Shown here piece after piece: positions 21,660 through 33,584 of a stretch of 64,000 nucleotides of DNA. Below the pieces are notes generated by a model, which saw only the letters and a list, made by a program, of their open reading frames with translations, had not been told where the DNA came from and did not search any database. The stretch spans positions 682,001 through 746,000 of the forward strand of contig NZ_CP092104.1 in NCBI RefSeq assembly GCF_016918765.2, read 5' to 3'. A program made the position numbers and the translations under genes. Every line of letters starts with the position of its first letter. The first letter of the stretch is position 1. This DNA comes from Flagellatimonas centrodinii (lineage in GTDB: Bacteria > Pseudomonadota > Gammaproteobacteria > Nevskiales > Nevskiaceae).

Positions 21660-22016
21660 TTAGAACTCCAGGCCGGCTTCGCGCGCGGCATCGGCCAGCG
21701 CACGGATTCGACCGTGATACTTGAAACCAGACCGGTCGAATGCGACCTGCGTGACGCCGGCAGCCTTGGCACGCTCGGCAATCAGCGCGCCGACCCGCTT
21801 GGCGGCATCGACGTTGCCAGTGCCGTTCTCCAGATCGATTTTCTCGACGGTGGAGGCGGATGCCACGGTGGTCCCGGCATCCGGGGCAATCACCTGCGCA
21901 TAGATGTGACGCGGGGTGCGATGCACGCACAGACGATGCACGCCCAGTTCGCGGATATGCGACCGGGTACGCCGCGCGCGGCGGATGCGGGTGGTTTTCT
22001 TGTCTTTCATGACCAA
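21660..22016 (-). CDS. rplR: 50S ribosomal protein L18
   Basis: 118 residues. Binds 5S rRNA. Basic N-terminus ([19 protein letters not shown]), then the [15 protein letters not shown] strand and the C-terminal [24 protein letters not shown] that contacts 5S rRNA. Three bases before rpsE; an 80-base gap to rplF holds only a short hairpin. Confidence 0.97.
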   Translation of the reverse strand: MVMKDKKTTRIRRARRTRSHIRELGVHRLCVHRTPRHIYAQVIAPDAGTTVASASTVEKIDLENGTGNVDAAKRVGALIAERAKAAGVTQVAFDRSGFKYHGRIRALADAAREAGLEF

Positions 22017-22096
22017 GGTCTCTCGGGTTGGTCTCGTACGGCGGGTTCTGGAAGCAGGAAGATCGAGCAGGTGTCGCGCCAGGCGCGAGCGCCGCC

Positions 22097-22627
22097 TTAT
22101 TTCTTCTTGGCTTCCTTCATCACAACTTTTTCATTCAGGTAACGCACGCCCTTGCCCTTGTAGGGCTCGGGGGGACGGAACCCACGAATATCGGCGGCCA
22201 CCTGGCCGACCATGTGCTTGTCTGCACCCTTCACGACAACTTCAGTCTGCGACGGCGTCTCCACCGTGATGCCTTCCGGAATCGGGTAGGCGATCGGATG
22301 CGAAAAGCCAAGCGACAGGTTGACCACCTTGCCCTGCGTCTGGGCGCGATAACCGACGCCCACGAGCTGCAGCTTGCGCTCGTAGCCGGTCGTCACGCCG
22401 ACCACCATGTTGCCGATAATGGCGCGCACGGTACCGGTCTTGGCCGGCTCCCGGACGATCGAATCGGGGCTCATGGTCAGCTCGCCGTCCTTGATCTCAA
22501 GGGCCACGCCCTTGGGCAACGGCAGACTCAGCGACGCCTGGGCACCCTTCACGGTGACCACACCGCCGTCAGCGGTGATCTGCACGCCTGCCGGCAGTTT
22601 CAGCGGATTCTTTGCGACTCGTGACAT
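22097..22627 (-). CDS. rplF: 50S ribosomal protein L6
   Basis: 176 residues in two homologous domains. Starts [17 protein letters not shown]; second domain holds [18 protein letters not shown] (about 103-120). The conserved C-terminal signature [24 protein letters not shown]-type end is present. It lies at the factor-binding side of the 50S. Confidence 0.98.
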   Translation of the reverse strand: MSRVAKNPLKLPAGVQITADGGVVTVKGAQASLSLPLPKGVALEIKDGELTMSPDSIVREPAKTGTVRAIIGNMVVGVTTGYERKLQLVGVGYRAQTQGKVVNLSLGFSHPIAYPIPEGITVETPSQTEVVVKGADKHMVGQVAADIRGFRPPEPYKGKGVRYLNEKVVMKEAKKK

Positions 22628-22642
22628 GATTCTTCTTCCGGC

Positions 22643-23041
22643 TTAGGCGACGATGCAGAGCACTTCGCCGCCGTGCCCGGCGGCACGTGCCGCGCGATCA
22701 CTGACCACACCTGACGGCGTGGAAATGATGGCGACACCGAGACCACCCAGCACCTTCGGCAGCTCGTCCTTGTTTTTGTAAATGCGCAATGCAGGGCGAC
22801 TCACGCGCTGCAGACGCTCGATGACCGGCTTGCCCTCGAAATACTTGAGTGCAACGGTAATGACTTTCTTGTTGCCCTCGACCGAGACGATGTTGTACTC
22901 GGCGATGTAGCCCTCGTCCTTGAGAACCTTGGCAATCGCTTCCTTGACCTTGGAGGACGGGGAGACGATCTGCTTCTGGCGGGCCATCTGGCCGTTGCGG
23001 ATGCGGGTCAGGAAGTCAGCGATGGGATCATGCATGCTCAT
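22643..23041 (-). CDS. rpsH: 30S ribosomal protein S8
   Basis: 132 residues. Primary 16S-binding protein of the platform; starts [18 protein letters not shown], and the C-terminal [19 protein letters not shown] and GGEVLCIVA blocks that bind helix 21 are intact. In E. coli S8 is the translational repressor of spc through a site near rplE. The gene is 12 bases after rpsN. Confidence 0.98.
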   Translation of the reverse strand: MSMHDPIADFLTRIRNGQMARQKQIVSPSSKVKEAIAKVLKDEGYIAEYNIVSVEGNKKVITVALKYFEGKPVIERLQRVSRPALRIYKNKDELPKVLGGLGVAIISTPSGVVSDRAARAAGHGGEVLCIVA

Positions 23042-23053
23042 ATTTAGGGCCTC

Positions 23054-23359
23054 TTACCAGCTCGCCTTCTTCAGGCCCGGTACTTCGCCGCGCATCGCTG
23101 CTTCACGCAGCTTGTGGCGACCGAGTCCGAACTTGGCGTACACGCCGCGCGAGCGGCCGGTGAGCTTGCAGCGATTGCGCTGACGGGTGTAACTGGCGTC
23201 ACGCGGCATCTTCTGCAGACGCACCACGGCCGCCAGACGATCTTCCATCGACGTCTCGGGGTTGGCGATCAACACGCGCAGTTCCTCACGCTTCTTGCCC
23301 AGCTTGGCGACCAGCTTGGCGCGCTTCTTTTCGCGCTCGATCATGTTCGTCTTGGCCAT
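23054..23359 (-). CDS. rpsN: 30S ribosomal protein S14
   Basis: 101 residues, the long zinc-free proteobacterial form: there is no C-x-x-C zinc ribbon, and the C-terminal block [21 protein letters not shown] (about 61-81) has the usual single Cys. Starts [16 protein letters not shown]. Located in the 30S head. Confidence 0.97.
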   Translation of the reverse strand: MAKTNMIEREKKRAKLVAKLGKKREELRVLIANPETSMEDRLAAVVRLQKMPRDASYTRQRNRCKLTGRSRGVYAKFGLGRHKLREAAMRGEVPGLKKASW

Positions 23360-23375
23360 GTGCTTTGCTCGCTTG

Positions 23376-23912
23376 TTACTTGCGGAACGGGAAGCCGAAC
23401 GCTTCGAGCAGGGCCTGGCCCTGTGCGTCGTCCTTCGCCGTCGTGGTGATGGAGATGTTCATGCCGCGGGTCGCATCAACCTTGTCGTAATCGATCTCGG
23501 GGAAGATGATCTGCTCGGTCACCCCGAAGTTGAAATTGCCACGGCCATCGAAGCCGCTGACCTTGACGCCGCGGAAGTCGCGCACGCGCGGCAGTGCGAC
23601 GGTGATCAGGCGTTCGAGGAACTCATACATACGTTCCCGACGCAGCGTCACCATCACGCCGACCGGGTAGTTCTCGCGGATCTTGAATCCGGCCACGGCC
23701 AGGCGCGACTTGGTGATCACGGGCTTCTGCCCGGCGATGGCAGTCATGTCGGAGACAGCGTGCTCGATGACCTTGCGATCCATCGTGGCTTCACCGACAC
23801 CCATGTTGAGGGTGACCTTGCTGACGCGCGGCACTTCCATCGCACCGAGACCGAGATCCTTGCGGAGCTTCGGCACGACCTGGTCGAAATAATAGGTTTG
23901 CAGGTTTGACAT
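23376..23912 (-). CDS. rplE: 50S ribosomal protein L5
   Basis: 178 residues. 5S rRNA-binding protein that bridges to the 30S head. Conserved [16 protein letters not shown] (about 28-43), [20 protein letters not shown] and VRDFRGVKV, ending AFGFPFRK. Eleven bases after rplX. Confidence 0.98.
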   Translation of the reverse strand: MSNLQTYYFDQVVPKLRKDLGLGAMEVPRVSKVTLNMGVGEATMDRKVIEHAVSDMTAIAGQKPVITKSRLAVAGFKIRENYPVGVMVTLRRERMYEFLERLITVALPRVRDFRGVKVSGFDGRGNFNFGVTEQIIFPEIDYDKVDATRGMNISITTTAKDDAQGQALLEAFGFPFRK

Positions 23913-23923
23913 CTTCGGTTCCG

Positions 23924-24250
23924 TTAAGCGTCCACGGGGGTCTTGGTGGACTTGAACACGCGCACCTTGCGCTGATCGGCACCCTCGCCTTCGGTGACGA
24001 TCGACACGCGATCACCCTTCTCGGCTTTCGGGTTCCAGACCATCACGTTGGAGCGGTCGATCGGCAGGGTCTTCTCGACCACACCACCGGCCACGCCCGC
24101 CTGCGGGTTGGGACGCTGGTGCTTCTTGGCGACATTGATGCCGTCGACCAGCAGCTTGCCGTTGGCAAACACCTGCTCAACCTGGCCGCGACGTCCCTTG
24201 TCCTTGCCGGCGATGACGACGACTTCGTCGCCCTTCTTGATCTTGTTCAT
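23924..24250 (-). CDS. rplX: 50S ribosomal protein L24
   Basis: 108 residues. Assembly-initiator protein of the 50S. The KOW motif is at the N-terminus ([20 protein letters not shown], residues 5-24), followed by [15 protein letters not shown]. The start MNKIKKGD at 24250 aligns with the family. Thirteen bases after rplN. Confidence 0.97.
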   Translation of the reverse strand: MNKIKKGDEVVVIAGKDKGRRGQVEQVFANGKLLVDGINVAKKHQRPNPQAGVAGGVVEKTLPIDRSNVMVWNPKAEKGDRVSIVTEGEGADQRKVRVFKSTKTPVDA

Positions 24251-24263
24251 GGCTGCATCAACC

Positions 24264-24629
24264 TCACATCACTTCCGGCGCGAGCGACACGATCTTCATG
24301 AAACGCTCACGCAATTCACGCGTGACCGGCCCGAAGATACGGGTGCCCAGCGGCTCGCCCTTGCTGGAAAGCAGCACGGCGGCGTTGCTGTCAAAACGGA
24401 TGGCGGAGCCGTCCGGGCGGCGGATGGCATGGCGGGTGCGGACCACAACGGCGTCGTGCACTTCGCCCTTCTTCACCTTGCCGCGGGGAATGGCGTCCTT
24501 GACGGTGACCTTGACCAGGTCGCCGACACCGGCGTAACGGCGGCGGGTGCTGCCCTTCACCTGAATCACCTGAACCAGCTTGGCGCCGCTGTTGTCGGCA
24601 GCCTGCAGGAAGGATTCCTGTTGAATCAT
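24264..24629 (-). CDS. rplN: 50S ribosomal protein L14
   Basis: 121 residues. Forms an intersubunit bridge. Starts [19 protein letters not shown]; family signature [18 protein letters not shown] (about 44-61) and [27 protein letters not shown] at the end. Its ATG overlaps the rpsQ stop by four bases. No room is therefore left for a separate spc promoter between S10 and spc, and the two units probably form one transcript. Confidence 0.98.
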   Translation of the reverse strand: MIQQESFLQAADNSGAKLVQVIQVKGSTRRRYAGVGDLVKVTVKDAIPRGKVKKGEVHDAVVVRTRHAIRRPDGSAIRFDSNAAVLLSSKGEPLGTRIFGPVTRELRERFMKIVSLAPEVM

Positions 24630-24907
24630 GACACCACCCCGGCCTTGGTAATCACTTCCACCAGCTTGAAGCGCTTGAGGCGCGACAGCGGGCGGGTCTC
24701 GATGATGGCGACCAGGTCACCTTCACCGCACTCGTTGTTCTCATCGTGCGCGTGAAGCTTGGTCGAACGGCGGATGAACTTGCCGTACAGCGGATGACGC
24801 TCGCTGCGCTCAACCAACACGGTGATGGTCTTGTTCGGTTTGGCGCTGGTGACCTTGCCGACGATGCGGCGGTCGGCCGCGATGGTTGCACTCTGCTGTT
24901 CGCTCAT
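24626..24907 (-). CDS. rpsQ: 30S ribosomal protein S17
   Basis: 93 residues. OB-fold 16S rRNA-binding protein. [20 protein letters not shown] (about residues 17-36), [15 protein letters not shown] and [16 protein letters not shown] are intact. It overlaps rpmC and rplN by four bases each. Confidence 0.97.
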   Translation of the reverse strand: MSEQQSATIAADRRIVGKVTSAKPNKTITVLVERSERHPLYGKFIRRSTKLHAHDENNECGEGDLVAIIETRPLSRLKRFKLVEVITKAGVVS

Positions 24908-25110
24908 GACGCCTTCACCTGGCTCTGCATCACCGTCTTCACACGGGCAATCTTCTTGCGCACTTCACCCACGAGGTGCGACTTGTTCATCTGACCGGTG
25001 GCCGACTGCATGCGCAGGTTGAACTGCTCCTTGCGCAAGGCGATCAGCTCATCGGTCAGCTCCTGCGAACTCTTGCCGCGGAGGTCTTTTACGTATTCGG
25101 CCGCTTTCAT
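24904..25110 (-). CDS. rpmC: 50S ribosomal protein L29
   Basis: 68 residues. Small helical hairpin at the tunnel exit, a docking site for trigger factor and [29 protein letters not shown]-like helices are clear. The start overlaps the rplP stop by one base and the stop overlaps rpsQ by four. Confidence 0.96.
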   Translation of the reverse strand: MKAAEYVKDLRGKSSQELTDELIALRKEQFNLRMQSATGQMNKSHLVGEVRKKIARVKTVMQSQVKAS

Positions 25111-25523
25111 TACAGGATCGTCCGGTTGACGAAGGTGGTCTTCACCGACAGCTTGGCAGCTGCGAGACGGAACGCCTCACGCGCCTCAGCTTCGGTGACG
25201 CCTTCCATTTCATAGAGCATCTTGCCGGGCTGCACCTTGGCAACCCAGTATTCGACGTTGCCCTTGCCCGAGCCCATGCGCACTTCCAGCGGCTTCTTGG
25301 TAACGGGCACATCCGGGAAGATCCGGATCCACAGCTTGCCGCCGCGCTTCACGTAGCGGGTGATCACCCGGCGGGCAGATTCGATCTGGCGCGCGGTGAT
25401 CCGGCCGTGCTCGGTGGACTTGAGGCCGAAATCGCCAAAGCTCACCTTGTTGCCGTTGAAGGTCAGGCCCCGGTTGTGGCCCTTCATCTGCTTGCGGAAC
25501 TTGGTCCGCTTCGGTTGCATCAT
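25110..25523 (-). CDS. rplP: 50S ribosomal protein L16
   Basis: 137 residues. Contacts the aminoacyl end of A-site tRNA. Starts [19 protein letters not shown]; signature [21 protein letters not shown] (about residues 50-70) and [19 protein letters not shown] present. Start at 25523 aligns the MMQ with the MLQ start of E. coli. Includes the conserved arginine (RMGSGKG region) hydroxylated by YcfD in some species. Confidence 0.97.
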   Translation of the reverse strand: MMQPKRTKFRKQMKGHNRGLTFNGNKVSFGDFGLKSTEHGRITARQIESARRVITRYVKRGGKLWIRIFPDVPVTKKPLEVRMGSGKGNVEYWVAKVQPGKMLYEMEGVTEAEAREAFRLAAAKLSVKTTFVNRTIL

Positions 25524-25540
25524 GATGACGACTCCTGGGC

Positions 25541-26227
25541 TTAGGCCGTGACGGCCTCAGCGGCTTCTTCTTTGCGGGTACCACGGCTGTTGTCGAACAC
25601 CTCGCCGTTGAACACCCACACCTTGATGCCGATGATGCCGTAGGTGGTGCGGGCTTCAGAGGTGCCGTAGTCAACGAAGGCACGCAGGGTGTGAAGCGGC
25701 ACACGACCTTCGCGGTACCACTCGGTCCGCGCAATTTCAGCGCCGTTGAGGCGGCCGCCGACCTGGATCTTGATGCCACCGGCACCCTGACGCATGGCGT
25801 TCTGCACCGCACGCTTCATGGCGCGACGGAACATGATGCGGCGCTCCAGCTGCTGCGCAATGCTGTCGGCGACCAGCTTGGCGTCGAGCTCCGGCTTGCG
25901 GATCTCCTCGACGGTGATGTGCACCACTTCCGGCTTCAACTGCAGCAGCGCGGCGACTTCAACCTTCAGCTTCTCGATGTCCTCACCCTTCTTGCCGATC
26001 ACGATCCCCGGACGCGCCGTATGGATGATGATGCGAGCCGACTTGGCAGGACGTTCGATCTGAATCTTGGACACGTTGGCCTGCGCCAGCTTCTTGGTGA
26101 GGAAGCTGCGCACGGCGATGTCCTTGTTCAGGTTTTCGCCGTAGGTGGCCTTTTCGGCATACCAGTTCGACGTCCACTGAGTGGAAATGCCGAGACGGAA
26201 ACCGGTTGGATTGACTTTATGACCCAT
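25541..26227 (-). CDS. rpsC: 30S ribosomal protein S3
   Basis: 228 residues. Head protein lining the mRNA entry, with helicase activity in S3-S4-S5. Starts [16 protein letters not shown] domain with [18 protein letters not shown] (about 72-89); C-terminal [26 protein letters not shown] (about 157-182). Twelve bases after rplV. Confidence 0.98.
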   Translation of the reverse strand: MGHKVNPTGFRLGISTQWTSNWYAEKATYGENLNKDIAVRSFLTKKLAQANVSKIQIERPAKSARIIIHTARPGIVIGKKGEDIEKLKVEVAALLQLKPEVVHITVEEIRKPELDAKLVADSIAQQLERRIMFRRAMKRAVQNAMRQGAGGIKIQVGGRLNGAEIARTEWYREGRVPLHTLRAFVDYGTSEARTTYGIIGIKVWVFNGEVFDNSRGTRKEEAAEAVTA

Positions 26228-26239
26228 TTGCCTGGTTCC

Positions 26240-26572
26240 TTACTCGTCGCTCACGCGAATGGTGATATGGCTGGTCGGCTTGGTGATGCGATCGGCACGG
26301 CCCTTGGCGCGCGGCATGATGCGCTTCATCACCGGGCCTTTGTCGACGAAGATTTCACGAACCTTCAACTCGTCAACATCGGCACCGAAATTGTTTTCGG
26401 CATTGGCGATCGCCGATTCGAGCACCTTGCGGATGACGCTGGCAGCACGCTGATTCGAAAACTTCAGCGTGTTGATGGCGTCGTCCACCTTCTTGCCCCG
26501 AACCATGTCGGCAACCAGTCGCGCTTTCTGCGGCGACATACGGACAAACTTGAGTACGGCCTGAGTATTCAT
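26240..26572 (-). CDS. rplV: 50S ribosomal protein L22
   Basis: 110 residues. Its beta-hairpin lines the exit-tunnel constriction. [22 protein letters not shown] (about residues 9-30) and the hairpin region with [15 protein letters not shown] (about 82-96) are intact; the macrolide-contact loop has no insertion. Confidence 0.97.
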   Translation of the reverse strand: MNTQAVLKFVRMSPQKARLVADMVRGKKVDDAINTLKFSNQRAASVIRKVLESAIANAENNFGADVDELKVREIFVDKGPVMKRIMPRAKGRADRITKPTSHITIRVSDE

Positions 26573-26584
26573 CTGTCCGGGCCT

Positions 26585-26857
26585 TTACTTCTTGGTGGCC
26601 TTGTCCGCGTGACCCTTGAACGTACGGGTCGGCGCAAACTCGCCCAGCTTGTGGCTGATCATGTTGTCGGTGATGAAGACCGGCATGTGCTGCCGCCCGT
26701 TGTGCACCTGCATGGTCAGACCGACCATGTCAGGAGTCACCATCGAACGACGCGACCAGGTCTTGATCGGCTTCTTCACACGGGCATTCGCCAACTCTTC
26801 CACCTTCTTCGCAAGGTGATGATCGACAAACGGCCCTTTCTTGATTGAACGCGGCAT
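26585..26857 (-). CDS. rpsS: 30S ribosomal protein S19
   Basis: 90 residues. 30S head, near the A site. Starts [15 protein letters not shown]; motif [20 protein letters not shown] (about 36-55) and [16 protein letters not shown] at the end. Ten bases after rplB. Confidence 0.97.
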   Translation of the reverse strand: MPRSIKKGPFVDHHLAKKVEELANARVKKPIKTWSRRSMVTPDMVGLTMQVHNGRQHMPVFITDNMISHKLGEFAPTRTFKGHADKATKK

Positions 26858-26867
26858 GGCCTGGTCC

Positions 26868-27701
26868 TTACTTCTTCTTGTGACGGCTACGCACGATGAA
26901 CTGCTGCGTGCGCTTGTTGTTGCGGGTCTTGAGGCCCTTGGTCTGCTGACCCCAAGGCGTCACGGGATGCGGGTTACCCTGCCCGGAGCGACCTTCACCA
27001 CCGCCGTGCGGGTGGTCGACCGGGTTCATCACCACGCCGCGGACGGTCGGGCGAATGCCCTTCCAGCGCTTGGCGCCGGCCTTGCCGTACTGGCGCAGGT
27101 TGTGGTCGGCATTGCTGACTTCACCAATGGTCGCGCGGCATTCGGTCAATACCTTGCGCATCTCGCCGGAGCGCAGACGCACGGTGGCGTACTGACCTTC
27201 GCGAGCGACCAGCTGCACCGCAGCGCCGGCGGAGCGGGCGATCTGCGCGCCCTTGCCGGGACGCATCTCGATGCAATGGATCGTCGAACCGACCGGGATG
27301 TTGCGAATCGGCAGGCAGTTGCCGGCCTTGATCGGCGCTTCGGCACCATTCTGCAGCACGTCGCCAGCGGCCACGCCCCGCGGTGCGATGATGTAGCGGC
27401 GCTCGCCGTCTGCGAACAGCAGCAGGGCGATGTGAGCCGAACGGTTGGGGTCATATTCGATGCGTTCGACCTTGGCGGGAATACCGTCCTTGGCGCGCTT
27501 GAAGTCGACCATCCGGTAGTGCTGCTTGTGACCGCCGCCCTTGTGGCGCGTGGTCATGTGGCCGTTGTTGTTGCGGCCGCCGGAATGGCTCTTCTTTTCG
27601 AGTAGGGGCGCGTACGGCGCACCCTTGTGCAGGCCCGGCGTCACCACGCGGACAACGTGACGCTGTCCGGGCGACGTGGGCTTCATCTGGATCAATGCCA
27701 T
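26868..27701 (-). CDS. rplB: 50S ribosomal protein L2
   Basis: 277 residues. Required for subunit joining and peptidyl-transferase assembly. [14 protein letters not shown] near the N-terminus, the SH3-like middle domain, and the C-terminal signature [20 protein letters not shown] (about 222-241) with the functionally important histidine. Located 14 bases after rplW. Confidence 0.98.
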   Translation of the reverse strand: MALIQMKPTSPGQRHVVRVVTPGLHKGAPYAPLLEKKSHSGGRNNNGHMTTRHKGGGHKQHYRMVDFKRAKDGIPAKVERIEYDPNRSAHIALLLFADGERRYIIAPRGVAAGDVLQNGAEAPIKAGNCLPIRNIPVGSTIHCIEMRPGKGAQIARSAGAAVQLVAREGQYATVRLRSGEMRKVLTECRATIGEVSNADHNLRQYGKAGAKRWKGIRPTVRGVVMNPVDHPHGGGEGRSGQGNPHPVTPWGQQTKGLKTRNNKRTQQFIVRSRHKKK

Positions 27702-27715
27702 GACTGTGTCGTCCT

Positions 27716-28015
27716 TTAGTTCGCGTTGCCGACGAAGTCGATTTCCTGGCCTTCCGCCAGCGACACGTACGCCTTCTTCCAGTCGGAACGGCGGCCGATG
27801 CGCTGACCGAAGCGCTTGTTCTTGCCCTTGACGTTGAGGGTCCGGACACCGGTCACCTTGACGCTGAAGAGCTGCTCAACCGCGGTCTTGATTTCGAGCT
27901 TGTCGGCGTCGCCGGCAACCTTGAAAACGGCCTGGTTGGCCTTTTCGGCCACCCGGGTCGCCTTCTCCGAAATCATCGGAGCGAGAATGATTTGATGGAT
28001 GCGTTCTGCGTTCAT
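27716..28015 (-). CDS. rplW: 50S ribosomal protein L23
   Basis: 99 residues. Docking site for trigger factor and SRP at the tunnel exit. I chose the ATG at 28015 ([19 protein letters not shown]): it overlaps the rplD stop as ATGA, has GAGG ten bases upstream, and fits the family length. The ATG nine bases further up (28024) leaves no spacing for a ribosome-binding site. Signature [21 protein letters not shown] intact. Confidence 0.93.
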   Translation of the reverse strand: MNAERIHQIILAPMISEKATRVAEKANQAVFKVAGDADKLEIKTAVEQLFSVKVTGVRTLNVKGKNKRFGQRIGRRSDWKKAYVSLAEGQEIDFVGNAN

Positions 28016-28617
28016 GACAGCCATGCCTCGAGCTTTTTCACCGCGTCGCTGGTCATCAGCACCTTCTGATGACGCAGCAGCGCCACCGGATTGATGCCCT
28101 CGACGTCGCAGACGGCAACATGCGGAATGTTGCGTGCGGAGAGGTACAGATTGCGGTCCATTTCGCCAGTGATGATCAGCAGGTCACGGGAACCGACCCG
28201 ATCAAGCTGGGCCAAAAGACCTTGGGTCTTCGGCGCATCAACCGCGAACTGTTCTTCGATCATCAGGTTGCCGGTGCGCAGCAACTCGGAGACGATCGAG
28301 CGCAGGGCGCCGCGATACATCTTGCGATTGACCTTCTGGGAGAAGTCGCGCGGCACGGCAGCAAAGGTCTTGCCGCCCCCCCGCCACAGCGGCGAGCGGA
28401 TAGAGCCCGCACGTGCGCGGCCAGTACCCTTCTGCTTCCAGGGCTTCTTGCCGCCACCGGACACCATGGCTTTTGACTTCTGCGCCTTGGTCCCAGCGCG
28501 ACCGCCGTTCATGTAGGCAGTCACGATCTGGTGGACCAGCGCTTCGTTGTATTCGACCCCGAAGACCGCGTCAGAGACGCTGAGGGAGCCTGCAGCAGTG
28601 TTCATTTGAATATCCAT
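28012..28617 (-). CDS. rplD: 50S ribosomal protein L4
   Basis: 201 residues. Tunnel-lining protein and, in E. coli, autogenous repressor of S10. The loop [25 protein letters not shown]-type region (about 58-82) reaches the tunnel constriction; [23 protein letters not shown] precedes it. The first residues [10 protein letters not shown] are variable; MNTAAG four codons later (28605) is an alternative start. Confidence 0.96.
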   Translation of the reverse strand: MDIQMNTAAGSLSVSDAVFGVEYNEALVHQIVTAYMNGGRAGTKAQKSKAMVSGGGKKPWKQKGTGRARAGSIRSPLWRGGGKTFAAVPRDFSQKVNRKMYRGALRSIVSELLRTGNLMIEEQFAVDAPKTQGLLAQLDRVGSRDLLIITGEMDRNLYLSARNIPHVAVCDVEGINPVALLRHQKVLMTSDAVKKLEAWLS

Positions 28618-28639
28618 TTGCCGTTTTTCCCCAGTGAAA

Positions 28640-29278
28640 TCAGCCCTTCACCGTGGGGCGCACGATGACGTTTCCGTTCTCGGCGCCCGGCACCGCGCCC
28701 TTTACCAGCAGCAGGTTGCGTTCGAGGTCCACTTTGACCAGGTCGAGGTTGAGCGTGGTGACACGCTTGTTCCCCATCTGGCCAGCCATCTTCTTGTTCT
28801 TCCACACCTTGCCCGGCGTCTGGCGTTGCCCGATCGAACCCGGAGCCCGGTGCGAAAGCGAGTTGCCGTGCGTCGCGCGACCACCGCCAAAGCCGTAGCG
28901 CTTGACCACACCGGCATACCCCTTACCGATGCTGGTGCCGGTCACATCGACGCGCTTCACTTCGGCAAAGGCGTCAACCTTGATCTCGGCACCGGCCTGG
29001 TAACCCTGGATTTCGCTCTCATCGAGGCGAACTTCCCAGAGACCACGGCCTGCTTCAACGCCGGCCTTGGAGTAATGGCCGGCCACCGCCTTGGTCAGGC
29101 GGCTCACCTTCTGTTCTCCCACCGCCACCTGCACGGCGTTGTAGCCGTCGGTGTCGAGGGTCTTGACCTGAGTCACGCGGTTCGGCGTGCACTCGATGAC
29201 CGTAACGGGAATGGCTTCACCGGCGTCAGTGAAGACCCGGGTCATGCCAGCCTTGCGGCCAATGATGGAAATCGTCAT
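28640..29278 (-). CDS. rplC: 50S ribosomal protein L3
   Basis: 212 residues. Early assembly protein whose long loop approaches the peptidyl-transferase centre. Starts [20 protein letters not shown]; loop region [21 protein letters not shown] (about 124-144) contains the methylated-Gln-equivalent context and [19 protein letters not shown]. Twenty-two bases before rplD. Confidence 0.98.
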   Translation of the reverse strand: MTISIIGRKAGMTRVFTDAGEAIPVTVIECTPNRVTQVKTLDTDGYNAVQVAVGEQKVSRLTKAVAGHYSKAGVEAGRGLWEVRLDESEIQGYQAGAEIKVDAFAEVKRVDVTGTSIGKGYAGVVKRYGFGGGRATHGNSLSHRAPGSIGQRQTPGKVWKNKKMAGQMGNKRVTTLNLDLVKVDLERNLLLVKGAVPGAENGNVIVRPTVKG

Positions 29279-29292
29279 GTCCGTGGCCTCCT

Positions 29293-29610
29293 TCAGTTGA
29301 CGCGGATCTGCACTTCCACGCCCGCCGGAAGGTCGAGCTTGGAAAGGGCATCCACGGTCTTTTCGGTGGGGTCCACAATCTGCATCAGGCGCTTGTGCGT
29401 CCGGATTTCATATTGGTCGCGCGCGTCCTTGTCGACGTGCGGGGACACCAGGATGGTGAAGCGTTCCTTGCGGGTCGGCAGCGGAATGGGTCCGCGCACG
29501 ACGGCGCCGGTACGCTTTGCGGTCTCGACGATCTCCTTGGCTGATTTGTCAATCAGACGGTGATCGAAGGCCTTAAGCCGGATACGGATAGATTGGCTGG
29601 TCGCGGCCAT
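29293..29610 (-). CDS. rpsJ: 30S ribosomal protein S10 (NusE)
   Basis: 105 residues. Serves in the 30S head and as NusE in antitermination with NusB and Nus[21 protein letters not shown] (residues 8-27), [29 protein letters not shown] and [13 protein letters not shown] are intact. First gene of S10; a terminator with an embedded TATAAT lies 26-61 bases upstream of its start. Confidence 0.98.
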   Translation of the reverse strand: MAATSQSIRIRLKAFDHRLIDKSAKEIVETAKRTGAVVRGPIPLPTRKERFTILVSPHVDKDARDQYEIRTHKRLMQIVDPTEKTVDALSKLDLPAGVEVQIRVN

Positions 29611-29635
29611 GCGATTACTCAGGTCTTAAAGAGCG

Positions 29636-29671
29636 GAACAAAACGGGGCGCGGATTATAACCGCGCCCCGT
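29636..29671 (-). terminator. Intrinsic terminator between tuf (copy 1) and rpsJ
   Basis: Perfect 11-bp stem ACGGGGCGCGG / CCGCGCCCCGT (29643-29671) with a seven-base loop, then TTTTGTT on the minus strand. It ends the rpsL-rpsG-fusA-tuf transcript 25 bases after the tuf stop. The stem core GGGGCGCGG is shared with the terminator of the second tuf gene at 46342-46381. Confidence 0.88.
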
Positions 29672-29682
29672 GAACTTGGGAA
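29654..29682 (-). promoter_or_regulatory. Possible S10-operon promoter inside the tuf terminator
   Basis: The terminator loop on the minus strand reads TTATAATC and contains a perfect -10 TATAAT (complement of 29654-29659). A poor -35 TTCCCA (complement of 29677-29682) lies 17 bases upstream. If real, transcription would start within the distal arm of the terminator, about 35 bases before rpsJ. The -10 is clear; the -35 is weak, so this is tentative. Confidence 0.4.
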
Positions 29683-29696
29683 GCTTTATTTTTAAA

Positions 29697-30893
<1,197 letters not shown>

Positions 30894-30941
30894 TGCAGAT
30901 TTCCCTGATGTCGTCTATTCGAATGCGAGAACGGAGGAGCC

Positions 30942-33038
30942 TCAGGCCGCCTGTTTGGCGAGACCCGCGGCAATGTTGGAGGGTGCTTCCTGGTACTTCT
31001 TGAATTCCATGCTGTAGGTCGCCCGACCCTGGCTCATCGAGCGCAGCGTGGTCGAGTACCCGAACATTTCAGACAGCGGCACTTCCGAGCGCAACAGCTT
31101 CACGCCCATGTTGTCGTCCATGCCGAGGATGATGCCGCGGCGCCGATTGAGGTCGCCCATGACGTCGCCCATGTAGTCTTCCGGCGTTTCCACCTCGACC
31201 GCCATGATCGGCTCGAGCAGCACCGGCTTGGCCTTCGCGGCACCTTCCTTGAAGCCCATCGAGCCGGCGATCTTGAACGCCATTTCGTTGGAGTCGACGT
31301 CATGGTACGAGCCGTCGAAGCAGGTCACCTTGATGTCGACCATCGGATAACCGGCAACCACGCCCGTCTTCATGGCCTCTTCGACACCCTTGCCGACGGC
31401 CGGAACGTATTCCTTGGGGATCACGCCGCCAACGATGGCATTGACGAACTCGAAACCCTTGCCGGCTTCCTGCGGTTCGATACGCAGCCAGCAATGACCG
31501 TACTGCCCGCGGCCGCCGGACTGGCGAACAAACTTGCCTTCCTGTTCGACCATGGCGCGGATGGTTTCGCGATAGGCCACCTGCGGCGCACCGATGTTGG
31601 CTTCGACCTTGAACTCGCGCTTCATGCGGTCGACCAGAATTTCGAGATGCAGCTCACCCATACCGGCAATGATGGTCTGACCGGACTCTTCGTCGGTGTG
31701 CACCCGGAATGAGGGGTCTTCCTGCGCCAGCTTGTTGAGGGCGATGCCCATCTTTTCCTGGTCGACCTTGGTCTTCGGCTCGACTGCCTGGGAGATCACC
31801 GGCTCGGGGAATTCCATCCGCTCGAGGATCACCGGCTTGTCCGGATCGGCCAGCGTGGTGCCGGTATAGACATCCTTGAGGCCGACGCAGCAGGCGATGT
31901 CGCCGGCGCTGACTTCCTTGATCTCTTCCCGGTTGTTGGCGTGCATCTGCAGCAAGCGGCCGATGCGTTCGTTCTTGCCGGTACGCGAGTTGTAGACACT
32001 GTCGCCCGACTTGAGGACGCCGGAGTAGACGCGAATGAAGGTCAACTGGCCGACGAAGGGGTCGGTCATGATCTTGAAGCCGAGTGCGGAGAATGGCTCC
32101 TTGTCATCGGCATGACGCTCGACCGGCTCACCGGTCTCCGCATCCTCGCCCTTGATGGCCGGCACTTCGGTCGGCGCCGGCAGATACTCCACCACGGCGT
32201 CAAGCATGGCCTGAACGCCCTTGTTCTTGAACGCGGAGCCACACATCATCGGCACGATCTCGAGGGAGATCGTGCGGCGGCGCAGGGCGCCCTTGATTTC
32301 GTCCTCGGTCAGCTGCTCGCCTTCGAGGTACTTGTTCATCAGGTCTTCGTCAGCTTCCGCCGCCGCTTCGACCATGTTCTCGCGCCACTTGTTGGCCAGT
32401 TCCTGCAGTTCGGCGGGGATCTCACCGTAATCGAAGGTGATGCCGCGATCTTCCTCGTTCCAGAGGATCTGCTTCATCTTCACCAGGTCGATCACGCCGC
32501 GGAAGCCATCTTCAGCGCCCACCGGGATCTGGATCGGCACCGGGTTGGCCTTCAGGCGCGAGCGCATCTGCTCGTACACCTTGAAGAAGTTGGCACCGGC
32601 ACGGTCCATCTTGTTGACGAACGCAAGCCGCGGCACTTTGTACTTGGTGGCCTGGCGCCACACCGTCTCGGACTGCGGCTGCACGCCGCCGACCGCACAG
32701 TAGATCATGCAGGCGCCGTCGAGCACCCGCATGGAACGCTCGACTTCAATGGTGAAGTCGACGTGCCCCGGGGTGTCGATGATGTTGACGCGGTGCTGTT
32801 CGAACTGCTGCGCCATCCCCGACCAGAAGCAGGTGGTCGCCGCCGAGGTGATGGTGATACCCCGCTCCTGCTCCTGCTCCATCCAGTCCATGGTTGCCGC
32901 ACCGTCATGCACTTCACCGATCTTGTGATTGATACCGGTGTAGAACAGGACGCGTTCGGTGGTTGTGGTCTTTCCAGCGTCGATATGAGCGGAAATACCG
33001 ATGTTGCGGTAGCGCTCAATTGGCGTGTTGCGGGCCAC
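30942..33038 (-). CDS. fusA: Elongation factor G
   Basis: 698 residues. Catalyses ribosomal translocation and, with RRF, recycling. GTPase motifs [13 protein letters not shown] (residues 17-29), DTPGHVDF (about 88-95) and NKMDRAG (about 142-148). The effector-region and later domains run without interruption to the C-terminal [19 protein letters not shown]. Domain IV loop [14 protein letters not shown] present. Between rpsG (57-base gap) and tuf (48-base gap). Confidence 0.98.
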   Translation of the reverse strand: MARNTPIERYRNIGISAHIDAGKTTTTERVLFYTGINHKIGEVHDGAATMDWMEQEQERGITITSAATTCFWSGMAQQFEQHRVNIIDTPGHVDFTIEVERSMRVLDGACMIYCAVGGVQPQSETVWRQATKYKVPRLAFVNKMDRAGANFFKVYEQMRSRLKANPVPIQIPVGAEDGFRGVIDLVKMKQILWNEEDRGITFDYGEIPAELQELANKWRENMVEAAAEADEDLMNKYLEGEQLTEDEIKGALRRRTISLEIVPMMCGSAFKNKGVQAMLDAVVEYLPAPTEVPAIKGEDAETGEPVERHADDKEPFSALGFKIMTDPFVGQLTFIRVYSGVLKSGDSVYNSRTGKNERIGRLLQMHANNREEIKEVSAGDIACCVGLKDVYTGTTLADPDKPVILERMEFPEPVISQAVEPKTKVDQEKMGIALNKLAQEDPSFRVHTDEESGQTIIAGMGELHLEILVDRMKREFKVEANIGAPQVAYRETIRAMVEQEGKFVRQSGGRGQYGHCWLRIEPQEAGKGFEFVNAIVGGVIPKEYVPAVGKGVEEAMKTGVVAGYPMVDIKVTCFDGSYHDVDSNEMAFKIAGSMGFKEGAAKAKPVLLEPIMAVEVETPEDYMGDVMGDLNRRRGIILGMDDNMGVKLLRSEVPLSEMFGYSTTLRSMSQGRATYSMEFKKYQEAPSNIAAGLAKQAA

Positions 33039-33095
33039 AGGACAATCCTCTTGGGTGGTGGAGCTAGGGGGTACGGGACAGCGGGTGAATCGGTG

Positions 33096-33569
33096 TTACC
33101 AGCGGAAGTGCGAGAACGCCTTGTTGGCTTCCGCCATCTTGTGCGTGTCTTCGCGCTTCTTGACGGCCGCGCCGCGGTGCTCGGAGGCATCCAGCAGCTC
33201 GCCGGCCAGACGGCTGGTCATCCCCTGCTCGCCGCGTGCGCGGGAGGCATCGATGATCCAGCGCATGGCCAGGGTTGCCTTGCGCGAGGCGCGCACTTCG
33301 ACCGGCACCTGGTAGGTGGCACCACCGACGCGGCGGGACTTCACCTCGACGGCCGGGGCCACGTTTTCGAAAGCCGACTTGAGAATCTCAAGCGGCTCGT
33401 CGGAACTCTTCTTGGTGGCAATCTGATCCAGCGCGCCATACACGATCTTTTCGGCGACGGCTTTCTTGCCGTCTTCCATGATCATGTTCATGAACTTCGT
33501 GAGCAGTTCGCTCTTGAACTTCGGGTCGGGAAGGATGGTGCGCTTTTCAGGCGTGCGACGACGGGACAT
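33096..33569 (-). CDS. rpsG: 30S ribosomal protein S7
   Basis: 157 residues. Nucleates the 30S head and, in E. coli, represses the str operon translationally. Starts [18 protein letters not shown]; signature [20 protein letters not shown] (about residues 25-44), [20 protein letters not shown] and the C-terminal [20 protein letters not shown]. Fifteen bases after rpsL. Confidence 0.98.
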   Translation of the reverse strand: MSRRRTPEKRTILPDPKFKSELLTKFMNMIMEDGKKAVAEKIVYGALDQIATKKSSDEPLEILKSAFENVAPAVEVKSRRVGGATYQVPVEVRASRKATLAMRWIIDASRARGEQGMTSRLAGELLDASEHRGAAVKKREDTHKMAEANKAFSHFRW

Positions 33570-33584
33570 GCGAAAACTCCTGGA

